Shown: piece after piece, positions 1 through 5,289 of the stretch
How positions within the stretch are numbered: position 1 is the first letter of the stretch
Layout of the letters: every line of letters begins with the position of its first letter
From: Dehalococcoidia bacterium
GTDB lineage: Bacteria; Chloroflexota; Dehalococcoidia; Dehalococcoidales; Fen-1064
Assembly: GCA_011192055.1 (NCBI GenBank)
Contig: DUES01000081.1
Span: 1-8,571, forward strand
DNA: 8,571 nt
Direction: 5' to 3'
Translations under genes and position numbers: made by a program
Notes under the pieces: model-generated
Databases searched by the model: none
The model's input: the letters and a program-made list of their open reading frames with translations, nothing else
Told to the model about the DNA's origin: nothing

Positions 1-255
1 AGCGGCGATAGCGGCGTCAGTGGTGTAGCTGAGGAGAGCAAACCCGGCATCCAACTCATGCTGGCTGAGCAGTCCGGCATCAACAATCAATGATCCCATT
101 TGTCTCTGCCTGTCTGGTGCCTGCTTCAATGCTTCTTCAGAGATATCATAGACTGTAACCTTGTAACCTCCACGTACGGCACACGCCAGGGAAATTCTGT
201 TGCCCATAGTACCGGCACCGACAACACACACCTTCCTGATTTCATCCATTGGCAT
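1..255 (-). CDS. 3-hydroxyacyl-CoA dehydrogenase, NAD-binding N-terminus (partial, runs off left edge)
   Basis: Only the first 85 codons are inside the window. The protein opens MPMDEIRKVCVVGAGTMGNR, giving a Rossmann dinucleotide-binding loop GAGTMG at residues 13-18. Asp37, in VTVYDIS at the end of the second strand, is the usual mark of NAD(H) rather than NADP(H) preference. This arrangement is typical of the N-terminal domain of 3-hydroxyacyl-CoA dehydrogenases (FadB/Hbd type), which oxidise or form the 3-keto group of acyl-CoAs in beta-oxidation or butyrate-type metabolism; the catalytic His/Glu region lies outside the window. The ATG at 255 is preceded by AAGGAG seven bases upstream; a nearby ATG at 260 is in another frame. 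The gene begins 65 bases after the stop of the enoyl-CoA hydratase-family gene, so the two are probably one operon doing consecutive steps. Another NAD-dependent 2-domain dehydrogenase of the same fold cannot be excluded from this fragment. Confidence 0.85.
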   Translation of the reverse strand, partial: MPMDEIRKVCVVGAGTMGNRISLACAVRGGYKVTVYDISEEALKQAPDRQRQMGSLIVDAGLLSQHELDAGFALLSYTTDAAIAA

Positions 256-320
256 ACCATCACTCCTTTCGGGTGAGAAAAAAACGCTCTACCCGCTGAA
301 AACTACAGGTCAAGAGCCTG

Positions 321-1127
321 CTATTTCTGCTCCTCCTGCTGCTGGACAGGCCGTGCGTTCTGACCGGTTGCCACGTATGCCCGCATTCTTTCCAGTGCCT
401 CGTCACTCGACAGTAATTCCCGCATCAACTCAGATTCCATGGCAAGGCCGTCCTCCAGGGGCATGTCCATGCCTTCGTATATGCACTGCCTGATGTGGTG
501 AACGGCCAGCGGCGGACGGAGAGCGAGTTCCCCGGCAAAGGCTAGTGCCTCCGGCATCAGTTTATCCGGGTCACAGGCCCTGGTAATAAGGTTCAGGCGC
601 TCTGCTTCATCGGCGAATATGCGCCGGCCGGTAAGTTGTAGCTCCAGGGCTTTCGCGATGCCGATAAGGCGCGGCATGCGCTGTGTCCCGCCACCGCCGG
701 GGAGAATGCCTACCATGACTTCGCTCTGGGCTGTTGAAGCAGACCTTGACATGAAGCGGAAGTCAAAGGACATTACCCGCTCCAGGCCGCCCCCGGCAAG
801 GTTGGCATTGATTGCCGCGATAATGGGCTTTGATTCCCGTTTGAAACCGGGACGGCGCTGCTGCGGCGGTGCATCCTTCATCTTTTTGGCAAGGTCCTCA
901 CCCATGTTAACCAGTATCGAGACATCAAAGTGCTGGATGAAAACGTCCGGCATGGCACTCGTGAAAACTCCCACCCTGAGTTCCGGGTCGGCATAGAACT
1001 CGTTCTCAAGCCTGACGAACTCCATACCGGTCTCGGTTGTCCACAGATTTTTTGGCGGGTTGTAGAATTTCCAGATTATGACTGCACCATCTTTTTCAAC
1101 CTGGAAATATTTGGGTTGTTCTGTCAT
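321..1127 (-). CDS. Enoyl-CoA hydratase/isomerase (crotonase) family protein
   Basis: This is a 268-residue crotonase-fold protein, the normal family length. The second oxyanion-hole and catalytic segment is clear: AAINANLAGGGLE at about 104-116, ending in Glu116, then SEVMVGILPGGGGTQR at 135-150 with Glu136. These match the two catalytic glutamates of hydratases (Glu144 and Glu164 of rat mitochondrial crotonase). The first oxyanion-hole segment is unusual: where most members have an AGAD/AGHD-like motif, this one reads DVFIQHFDVS (61-70). The expected role is hydration or isomerisation of an enoyl-CoA in the cytoplasm, feeding the dehydrogenase encoded next. The ATG at 1127 is chosen because GAAGGAG sits six bases upstream; an in-frame GTG at 1151 would add eight residues but has no comparable site. 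The C-terminus is Gln/Glu-rich (PVQQQEEQK). The substrate is unknown; other crotonase-fold activities are possible. Confidence 0.88.
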   Translation of the reverse strand: MTEQPKYFQVEKDGAVIIWKFYNPPKNLWTTETGMEFVRLENEFYADPELRVGVFTSAMPDVFIQHFDVSILVNMGEDLAKKMKDAPPQQRRPGFKRESKPIIAAINANLAGGGLERVMSFDFRFMSRSASTAQSEVMVGILPGGGGTQRMPRLIGIAKALELQLTGRRIFADEAERLNLITRACDPDKLMPEALAFAGELALRPPLAVHHIRQCIYEGMDMPLEDGLAMESELMRELLSSDEALERMRAYVATGQNARPVQQQEEQK

Positions 1128-1133
1128 TATCCA

Positions 1134-1139
1134 CTCCTT
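1134..1139 (-). promoter_or_regulatory. Shine-Dalgarno site fixing the hydratase start at 1127
   Basis: The minus strand reads AAGGAG followed by TGGATA and ATG, an ideal spacing of six. It favours the internal ATG over the in-frame GTG at 1151. Confidence 0.75.
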
Positions 1140-1147
1140 CAATTCTT

Positions 1148-1225
1148 TCACCAGTTGTGCTGTCGGCTTGAACCGTCAGGGCTGGGAGTCCGGCAGAATC
1201 CTTTGCCTGAAGACAGTACTTCCAT
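1148..1225 (-). other. Possible 25-codon leader mini-ORF upstream of the hydratase gene
   Basis: An ATG at 1225 on the minus strand opens 25 codons (MEVLSSGKGFCRTPSPDG...), ending in TGA at 1150-1148, just 20 bases before the hydratase ATG. A purine-rich GGAGGAGGAG lies about 10 bases upstream, a little far but usable. It lies inside the inferred 5' leader. There is no family evidence, and it may be chance. Confidence 0.2.
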
Positions 1226-1236
1226 AGCCGGGACTC
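1186..1236 (-). other. Foldable 5' leader hairpin of the hydratase operon
   Basis: In the minus-strand transcript GAGTCCCGGC (1236-1227) can pair with GCCGGACTC (1194-1186), with one bulged C. A second small hairpin GAAG...CTTC (1222-1209) lies inside. The structure sits between the candidate promoter (1264-1292) and the hydratase start. No known riboswitch class is recognised. Confidence 0.35.
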
Positions 1237-1263
1237 TCCTCCTCCGGTGTTTGCCGTGCAGGA

Positions 1264-1292
1264 ATACTGGCACAGGTAATGGCTCCTGTCAA
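1264..1292 (-). promoter_or_regulatory. Sigma70-type promoter for the hydratase/dehydrogenase operon
   Basis: The minus strand has a perfect -35 TTGACA (1292-1287), a 17-base spacer and CAGTAT (1269-1264) as -10. A TGC directly before the -10 fits the extended -10 form. The -10 matches the consensus at only three positions, including the key A2 and T6. Predicted transcription begins near 1257, giving a leader of about 130 bases. Confidence 0.5.
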
Positions 1293-1328
1293 GAGGTCGG
1301 TTGCGCAGGTGATTTCAGGTGAAATGAG

Positions 1329-1354
1329 AAAGGGCACCGGATCCGGTGCCCTTT
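1329..1354 (-). terminator. Perfect 26-bp palindrome, likely terminator downstream of the FmdB-type gene
   Basis: AAAGGGCACCGGATCCGGTGCCCTTT is a perfect palindrome that folds into an 11-bp GC-rich stem with a GATC loop. It lies 33 bases past the stop of the zinc-ribbon gene ending at 1388, and before the next promoter. The T-tract is longer on the plus side (five Ts) than on the minus side (TTT then CTC), so it may act in both directions and only moderately on the minus strand. Confidence 0.6.
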
Positions 1355-1387
1355 TTAAAGGTCTTCTCAGTTTAAACGATTACTGTA

Positions 1388-1603
1388 TCAGTTCGAGGAC
1401 GAGGCGTCTACCGGTGGCGGGACTTCCTTCCTGCTGTCGGTTATATAGAAACCTGACCCCTTGAAAATTATCGCGGCGGGCCGAAAAAGACGGCGGCTTT
1501 TACTGTTACACTGCGGACAGTGCTCCATTGAAGTATCGTGAAAACTACGGCGTACCTCAAAATGGTTGGAGCAGTTTTCACACTCGTACTCATAGATAGG
1601 CAT
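1388..1603 (-). CDS. FmdB-type zinc-ribbon protein
   Basis: This 71-residue protein opens MPIYEYECENC, the signature start of the FmdB / CxxC-CxxC-SSSS putative regulatory family. Zinc-binding pairs are C8-x2-C11 and C29-x2-C32. The remainder is short and polar, ending in PPPVDASSSN. Family members are named for a gene linked to formamide/amidase regulation, but their molecular role is poorly known, so only metal binding should be inferred. The ATG at 1603 is chosen because family members begin MP(I/L)YEY and AAGGA is nine bases upstream; an in-frame ATG at 1609 would add Met-Lys but is only three bases from that site. An extended -10 element lies just upstream (1635-1643) and a palindromic terminator follows, so it is probably monocistronic. 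Confidence 0.85.
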   Translation of the reverse strand: MPIYEYECENCSNHFEVRRSFHDTSMEHCPQCNSKSRRLFRPAAIIFKGSGFYITDSRKEVPPPVDASSSN

Positions 1604-1634
1604 CTTCATACATCCTTCTGTAATTGCTGTTAAC

Positions 1635-1643
1635 AGTATAACA
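1635..1643 (-). promoter_or_regulatory. Extended -10 promoter element for the FmdB-type gene
   Basis: The minus strand reads TGTTATACT: TG-n followed by TATACT (5/6 to consensus). No good -35 is visible at 16-18 bases. Transcription would begin about 25 bases before the ATG. The same nonamer recurs upstream of the MFS gene. Confidence 0.5.
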
Positions 1644-1668
1644 CATGTTAATTCTTATCGCCCTGGGC

Positions 1669-1860
1669 TTACTGCCTGAATGACTCGATGTCACTCTTGA
1701 CGAGAGTAGCCTGTACCTGTCTTTCCTTAATCCTTTTCAGTTCTTTCAGCTCTCGCCGGTGAGCACACATAAGGCACTGCTCGTACCAGCCATCACTATC
1801 TTTATCTATATAGGTATCTCCACTGCACCTGGGACATGCTTTAAGCCTCCATCTTAGCAT
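1669..1860 (-). CDS. Small Cys4 zinc-ribbon-like protein of unknown function
   Basis: I do not recognise a named family for this 63-residue protein. It has two CxxC pairs, C9-x2-C12 (ACPRC) and C29-x2-C32 (EQCLMC), 16 residues apart and separated by an acidic/aromatic turn (DKDSDGWYEQ). This is the layout of a zinc ribbon. A strongly basic, probably helical tail follows (HRRELKELKRIKERQ), suggesting nucleic-acid or protein binding. The ATG at 1860 is preceded by AGGAGG at eight bases; an in-frame GTG at 1884 lies upstream of that site and would add eight residues without its own. It may be a transcription-associated or DNA-binding accessory protein, but nothing here proves it. The neighbouring gene, on the same strand, also encodes a small Cys4 protein. 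Confidence 0.7.
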   Translation of the reverse strand: MLRWRLKACPRCSGDTYIDKDSDGWYEQCLMCAHRRELKELKRIKERQVQATLVKSDIESFRQ

Positions 1861-1868
1861 CGGCCTCA

Positions 1869-1874
1869 CCTCCT
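1869..1874 (-). promoter_or_regulatory. Shine-Dalgarno site fixing the start at 1860
   Basis: AGGAGG is followed by eight bases and then ATG on the minus strand. The in-frame GTG at 1884 lies upstream of this site, so the shorter protein is preferred. Confidence 0.75.
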
Positions 1875-1884
1875 GCACCTGCAC

Positions 1885-2054
1885 CGCCTCTTCCGTATAT
1901 TACATATTAGAAAAACAGACACACCTTGTATGTAACATTTGTCTCTTTAGGGGAAGAACTGTTCAGGGGCGGTATCAACTTCAGATGGCAGGTACGTGAA
2001 GTATCAGGGAAGATTACGGTAATAGTGGCGGGTTAGCGGGTTAGCTGTTTATGG
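1885..2054. other. Intergenic stretch between the ferredoxin and zinc-ribbon genes
   Basis: No gene is seen here. On the minus strand there are two TAATAT hexamers one base apart (1909-1904 and 1902-1897), which could be a -10 for the zinc-ribbon gene, but no convincing -35 accompanies them. There is no T-tailed hairpin after the ferredoxin stop, so readthrough from the ferredoxin is possible. Confidence 0.4.
2028..2045. repeat. Short direct repeat (2 x 8 bp)
   Basis: GCGGGTTA occurs twice in tandem, followed by GC, just downstream of the ferredoxin stop codon. It is too short to assign a role. Confidence 0.5.
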
Positions 2055-2261
2055 TTATACCTGGCTGATAACAATTTCAAAAGCACAAGAGATGGCTTTA
2101 CGCGGACAGACTGCCTCACACATGGTACACCAGTTGCATGTCTCTGTCTCAATAACTGTTACTATTTCTCCGGAGTATACCAGGGCTCCACAGGTACAGA
2201 CACTTACACAAAGACCGCAATTATCACACCTGGCTTTGTCTATCTCTGGCATCAAGGGCAT
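2055..2261 (-). CDS. Two-cluster 4Fe-4S ferredoxin
   Basis: This 68-residue protein has two full CxxCxxCxxxC motifs: C12/C15/C18/C22 and C42/C45/C48/C52. They are expected to ligand two [4Fe-4S] clusters and carry electrons in the cytoplasm, as in bacterial-type dicluster ferredoxins. The second motif ends in the usual Cys-Pro, but the first ends Cys-Thr-Cys, so the conserved proline is missing and an extra cysteine (C24) follows; another extra cysteine is at 59. The ATG at 2261 has AGGAG nine bases upstream; a second Met at residue 4 is less well placed. The gene lies 85 bases after the Crp/Fnr-family gene on the same strand, suggesting co-transcription or regulation by it. The redox partner is unknown; a role as a small subunit of an oxidoreductase is also possible. 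Confidence 0.88.
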   Translation of the reverse strand: MPLMPEIDKARCDNCGLCVSVCTCGALVYSGEIVTVIETETCNWCTMCEAVCPRKAISCAFEIVISQV

Positions 2262-2281
2262 TTCGAGTCACTCCTCTTACA

Positions 2282-2294
2282 GTTAGATACTAAC
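2282..2294. promoter_or_regulatory. Inverted repeat upstream of the ferredoxin gene
   Basis: GTTAG-ATA-CTAAC is a perfect 5-bp dyad, 21 bases before the ferredoxin ATG. It could be an operator or a small leader hairpin; it does not match the FNR (TTGAT-N4-ATCAA) or CRP (TGTGA-N6-TCACA) consensus. Confidence 0.3.
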
Positions 2295-2323
2295 ACTGAC
2301 TTTCAATGCAGTATGTGATATTT

Positions 2324-2350
2324 GTTATACGGCACATATTCATATTTCAA
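2324..2350 (-). promoter_or_regulatory. Possible promoter for the ferredoxin gene
   Basis: The minus strand has TTGAAA (2350-2345, overlapping the regulator's stop codon), a short 15-base spacer and TATAAC (2329-2324). Both hexamers match 5/6, but the spacing is below the usual 16-18. Confidence 0.35.
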
Positions 2351-3018
2351 ACCGGTGCAGCCACCATGTCTTCCAGTGTTTCCTTGTCGGTTATTCTTAT
2401 ACGGTGTCGTTCGAGGCTGATTACGCCTTCTTCTTCCAGGGCTTTCAACGAACGTGCGACGACCTCCCGGACGGTACCGGCCATTGCTGCCATTTCCTGC
2501 TGTGTTAAGCGTGTTTTCGGTGACGTACCGTCGTCGGCATTTTCAAGGAGTATCTTTGCTACCCGGCTGATGACACGCCGGAAGGAGAGGTCCTCGACGA
2601 GTTCTACCAGTTGACGTGTGTGCTCGGCAAGTACCCTGGTAGTATTCAGGGTCACCTGTGGATATTTCTGCGTTACGGCCAGAAGTGCGTTTTTGGAAAT
2701 ACCGTAGACTACCACCGGCCCCATTGCCTGGGCACTGGCAGGGGCCTGGCCGTCATCAAAAATGGCTATATCGTTAAAGGACTCGCCGGGACGGGCTATG
2801 TTCAGTATCTGCTCCTTGCCTTCGGCGGATGTCTTGAATAGTTTGACTGCACCGGAGGCGACAAAGAAAAGTGCCTCGGCGGACTTGCCTTCGAGCTGGA
2901 TTATCTCGTTGCGCTCGATCGACCTCTCAAACATAAGGTCCCGCACCGAGTCCAGTTCAGCCGCACTCAGCCCCGCGAAATAGGGGATTGATTCCAGAAA
3001 TTCCTGCTGAATGACCAT
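2347..3018 (-). CDS. Crp/Fnr-family transcriptional regulator
   Basis: This 223-residue protein has the two-domain layout of the family. An N-terminal cyclic-nucleotide-binding-type beta-roll spans roughly 10-125 (RPGESFND at 76-83), a dimerisation helix follows at about 125-160, and a C-terminal winged helix-turn-helix contains LTQQEMAAMAGTVREVVARS (171-190). The recognition helix TVREVVARSLKALEEEG resembles the Crp/Fnr pattern. In the position of the cAMP-contacting Arg-Ser of E. coli CRP (R82-S83) this protein reads GQAPASA, so cAMP binding is unlikely. It has no cysteine at all, so it cannot carry an Fnr-type iron-sulfur cluster. The effector is therefore unknown; haem, nitric oxide or CO sensing is known in related branches but not shown here. 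The ferredoxin gene follows and Hsp20 diverges, both possible targets. The start at 3018 has a modest GGTGG site. Confidence 0.9.
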   Translation of the reverse strand: MVIQQEFLESIPYFAGLSAAELDSVRDLMFERSIERNEIIQLEGKSAEALFFVASGAVKLFKTSAEGKEQILNIARPGESFNDIAIFDDGQAPASAQAMGPVVVYGISKNALLAVTQKYPQVTLNTTRVLAEHTRQLVELVEDLSFRRVISRVAKILLENADDGTSPKTRLTQQEMAAMAGTVREVVARSLKALEEEGVISLERHRIRITDKETLEDMVAAPV

Positions 3019-3061
3019 TATTCCACCGTTGTCCGGGATTTAACCTGGGACACACACTTAG

Positions 3062-3088
3062 ACTATAACAAGAACTGCGGAAATTCAA
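3062..3088 (-). promoter_or_regulatory. Promoter of the Crp/Fnr-family gene (extended -10)
   Basis: The minus strand reads TGTTATAGT (3070-3062), an extended -10 with TATAGT (5/6). TTGAAT (3088-3083) lies 15 bases upstream as a weak -35. Transcription would begin about 37 bases before the ATG at 3018. Confidence 0.45.
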
Positions 3089-3109
3089 GAGGTTCCTGAT
3101 ACAATATTT

Positions 3110-3128
3110 TGCACCCGGAAAGAGTGCA
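3110..3128. promoter_or_regulatory. TGCAC-N9-GTGCA dyad between the regulator and Hsp20 genes
   Basis: This is a perfect 5-bp inverted repeat with a nine-base spacer in the divergent intergenic region. The right side contains GAGTGC, as in the CIRCE heat-shock operator, but the left arm (GCACCC) and its distance do not fit CIRCE. No clear vegetative or heat-shock promoter for Hsp20 was found between 3100 and 3254; TAAAAT near 3186 is the best -10-like sequence but has no matching -35. Confidence 0.3.
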
Positions 3129-3254
3129 GCCCGGCAAGCGTGCGGAATGTAACGTTGGTCACATACCCGGACAGTAACCTGCATTAAAATGTGAATTGAG
3201 TCAGGGAAGTGGTGACTGGCGGAGTAATAATGGGAAGGAAGAGGAGGTTTTTCA

Positions 3255-3758
3255 ATGACAATTGAGCGATGGAGACCAACGAGAACACTCTCACCATGGA
3301 GAATGTTCCGTGAGATGGAAGATGCGGGACGGCGGTTCGACAGCATATTTGATAATGCCTTGCTGCCAACTATATGGCGTCGTTTACCGGCAATGGAGAA
3401 GGACTGGGCACCGGCGATAGAAGTCCTGGAGAAAGAAGACAGGTATATCGTCAAAGCGGAACTCCCCGGAATCAAAGAGGAAGATGTTGAGATTTCTCTT
3501 CATGAAGGCACCCTGACACTGAAGGGTGAGAAGAAGACCGGGACCGAGGGCACCGAAGACGACTACCGCTGGACCGAGCGTTCCTACGGCAGCTTCTACA
3601 GGACGGTGGTGGTACCCTTAAAGGTAGACTCCGAGAAGATAGAGGCCCGCTACGAGGACGGGGTACTGGAGATTGACCTTCCCAAGGTTCCCGAGATAAA
3701 ACCCAAGAAGATAACCGTCACCACCAGGGGTGAAAAGAAAGAAAAAACCGAGAAATAG
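3255..3758 (+). CDS. Hsp20 / alpha-crystallin small heat-shock protein
   Basis: This 167-residue protein is an ATP-independent holdase that binds unfolding proteins as a large oligomer in the cytoplasm. An N-terminal arm rich in Arg, Trp and Phe (1-50) precedes the alpha-crystallin domain (about 51-145). The domain opens WAPAIEVLE, contains AELPGIKEEDVEISL (68-82), and ends with the hallmark YEDGVLEIDLPK (133-144). The C-terminal tail has the I-x-V anchoring motif (ITV, 153-155) followed by a Lys/Glu-rich end. AGAGGAGG lies seven bases before the ATG, an excellent ribosome-binding site. It is the only plus-strand gene in the window, divergent from the Crp/Fnr-family regulator and convergent with the MFS gene, and has its own terminator, so it is monocistronic. 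Length and motifs are normal. Confidence 0.95.
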   Translation: MTIERWRPTRTLSPWRMFREMEDAGRRFDSIFDNALLPTIWRRLPAMEKDWAPAIEVLEKEDRYIVKAELPGIKEEDVEISLHEGTLTLKGEKKTGTEGTEDDYRWTERSYGSFYRTVVVPLKVDSEKIEARYEDGVLEIDLPKVPEIKPKKITVTTRGEKKEKTEK

Positions 3759-3817
3759 ACTGTTGAGTGTCTGCTGTCCCACTTCCCAGCTATAAGCAAC
3801 AGGATAACGTTCACAGA

Positions 3818-3847
3818 AAAAAGACCCTGCCGCAGCGGGGTCTTTTT
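3818..3847. terminator. Bidirectional intrinsic terminator between Hsp20 and the MFS gene
   Basis: AAAAAGACCC pairs with GGGTCTTTTT around a 10-base loop, giving a GC-core stem flanked by A- and T-runs on both strands. It lies 60 bases past the Hsp20 stop and 31 bases past the MFS stop, so it can end both convergent transcripts. Confidence 0.85.
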
Positions 3848-3877
3848 CATTGGCATAACAGCAGTACCGGGATGCTG

Positions 3878-5128
3878 TTATGAGATACCTTCCCGTATGC
3901 GCCGGGTATTGCCCCATCTGATAAAGCCCGCTGCTGCAACAAGTGCAATGGTACATATTGTTCCCCAGATGAACCATGGCTGCAGAGGGAATACATCAAG
4001 CAGTACTCCTCCAACCAGTGGTGCCAGGGACATACTCAGGCTCTGGCTCAGCCCGAAAAATCCCATGTACCGTCCGCGTTGGTCCGGAGGTGCCAGTTGC
4101 CCCACTGTGGAAGCCGTAAGCGGAGTAAAGACTATCTCCCCGGCGGTTACGATTGCGATTGATACGAGTGCCCAGCTAAAGTCACCTGTCCAGCTCAGCG
4201 ATAACCAGCCAATTCCATAAAGCAGGCTGCCCAGTACCAGGCCCCTGGCCTTTGCAAGCTGTCCTGCCCACCTTGCTACAGGGTACTGGAACAGCACGAC
4301 AATTATTCCATTGGCGGTCAGCAGCATTCCGTACTGTGCCGTTGAAAGCCCCATCTTTTCAACAGTGAATACGGACAGGGTACTGCCGAGTTGCCCCATA
4401 ACGAGGAATACCAGCAGGCACAGGACAGTAAACCACAGGAAGGTACGGTCGGTGGCTGCGGTGAACATAGTCCGGTACTCAACATGTTCTGTACTGCCGG
4501 TATGGGACTCCCTGAGGAACAGAAATATGAGACCCAGGGTTATTACACTGGATAAAGCAGTGACGCCAAAGAGCCAGGCATAGGGCATGAACATTATCAG
4601 GTACCCGCCAACCGCAGGTCCCATAGCCCATCCGACGTTCTGGCCCACCCTGAGCATACCGTAGGTCTCGGTCAGGCGGTCCGGGGGAGCCAGGTCCGCC
4701 ACCATTGCAGTGATGGCAGGGCGCATCATCATTCCTGCTGATTGTCCGGCAATAAAGACGATAATGATAGCCCATACCGGTGCTGAAACCGCCATCAGTC
4801 CAGCCAGACCGGAATACAGAAACAACCTTACCACTGAAGCACCGAGGAGCAGTGGCCTGCGTCCTATCCGGTCGGACAGTACGCCACCTACCATCTGTGT
4901 TGCGGAAGAGAAGATACCACTGACGAGGAACAGAGTCCCAACCAGTGTCATCACCAGACCGCGCTCCTGGTAAAGATACAGCGGCATGAAGGGCAGGCAG
5001 ATGGAAAAACCGGCTGAGGCTACCAGTTGTATGGCGGTAATGACCCAAATATCGCGCGGAAAGCGGCCAACCACATTACCGCGGAGGTATTGTTTTGATT
5101 TTACATAATAGTCAACTATGCCGGGCAT
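3878..5128 (-). CDS. Major facilitator superfamily (MFS) transporter, probable drug/metabolite exporter
   Basis: This 416-residue membrane protein has about twelve hydrophobic segments, such as IWVITAIQLVASAGFSICL near 27-45. MFS motif A, GGVLSDRIGRR, lies between helices 2 and 3 (81-91), which is typical of proton-coupled transporters. The layout (short N-terminal tail, two six-helix halves, a central loop around RESHTGSTEHVEYRT) fits multidrug/sugar efflux-type MFS antiporters. The substrate is not readable from sequence. The ATG at 5128 is chosen because AGAGGT lies eight bases upstream and the length then matches the family; an in-frame ATG at 5248 would add 40 residues of polar, Cys-containing sequence without a ribosome-binding site. 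It is transcribed alone from a probable promoter at 5290-5298 and ends at the shared terminator. Confidence 0.88.
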   Translation of the reverse strand: MPGIVDYYVKSKQYLRGNVVGRFPRDIWVITAIQLVASAGFSICLPFMPLYLYQERGLVMTLVGTLFLVSGIFSSATQMVGGVLSDRIGRRPLLLGASVVRLFLYSGLAGLMAVSAPVWAIIIVFIAGQSAGMMMRPAITAMVADLAPPDRLTETYGMLRVGQNVGWAMGPAVGGYLIMFMPYAWLFGVTALSSVITLGLIFLFLRESHTGSTEHVEYRTMFTAATDRTFLWFTVLCLLVFLVMGQLGSTLSVFTVEKMGLSTAQYGMLLTANGIIVVLFQYPVARWAGQLAKARGLVLGSLLYGIGWLSLSWTGDFSWALVSIAIVTAGEIVFTPLTASTVGQLAPPDQRGRYMGFFGLSQSLSMSLAPLVGGVLLDVFPLQPWFIWGTICTIALVAAAGFIRWGNTRRIREGIS

Positions 5129-5136
5129 CGTACCGG

Positions 5137-5142
5137 ACCTCT
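5137..5142 (-). promoter_or_regulatory. Shine-Dalgarno site supporting the MFS start at 5128
   Basis: AGAGGT is followed by eight bases and ATG on the minus strand. The alternative in-frame ATG at 5248 has no such site. Confidence 0.55.
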
Positions 5143-5270
5143 TTTCCTGCCGGTAAACGGACTTTTTACAGTAACCGGAAAGAATTGCTTTGCCTGTGGT
5201 ACAGCAGAGCGAGTAACAGGGGAAAACTACGCGGGGAAGTGGTGCCATCCGTTATCCCGGGAGCAGGGTG

Positions 5271-5281
5271 ACTACAGTAGT
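5271..5281. promoter_or_regulatory. Candidate operator just downstream of the MFS promoter
   Basis: ACTAC-A-GTAGT is a perfect dyad that would fall at about +2 to +12 of the transcript from the extended -10 at 5290-5298, a typical repressor position. No dedicated regulator gene is adjacent. Confidence 0.3.
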
Positions 5282-5289
5282 GCGCTCCC

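Noticed and set aside
2320..2332. Plus-strand TGTTATAC as a promoter
   Set aside because: No plus-strand gene follows. On the minus strand the same bases give a better-placed TATAAC for the ferredoxin.
3105..3135. CIRCE heat-shock operator upstream of Hsp20
   Set aside because: CIRCE is TTAGCACTC-N9-GAGTGCTAA. Here the left arm is GCACCC, and GCACCC and GAGTGC are only five bases apart.
2957..3475. 172-codon minus-strand frame spanning the regulator start and Hsp20
   Set aside because: It overlaps the well-supported regulator and Hsp20 genes and the promoter region between them, and its product resembles no family.
4479..5048. 189-codon minus-strand frame inside the MFS gene
   Set aside because: It is an out-of-frame shadow; the MFS frame has clear membrane segments and motif A over the same bases.
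5129..5248. 40-residue N-terminal extension of the MFS transporter
   Set aside because: The upstream ATG has no ribosome-binding site and the extension is polar and Cys-containing, unlike MFS N-termini. The ATG at 5128 is better supported.
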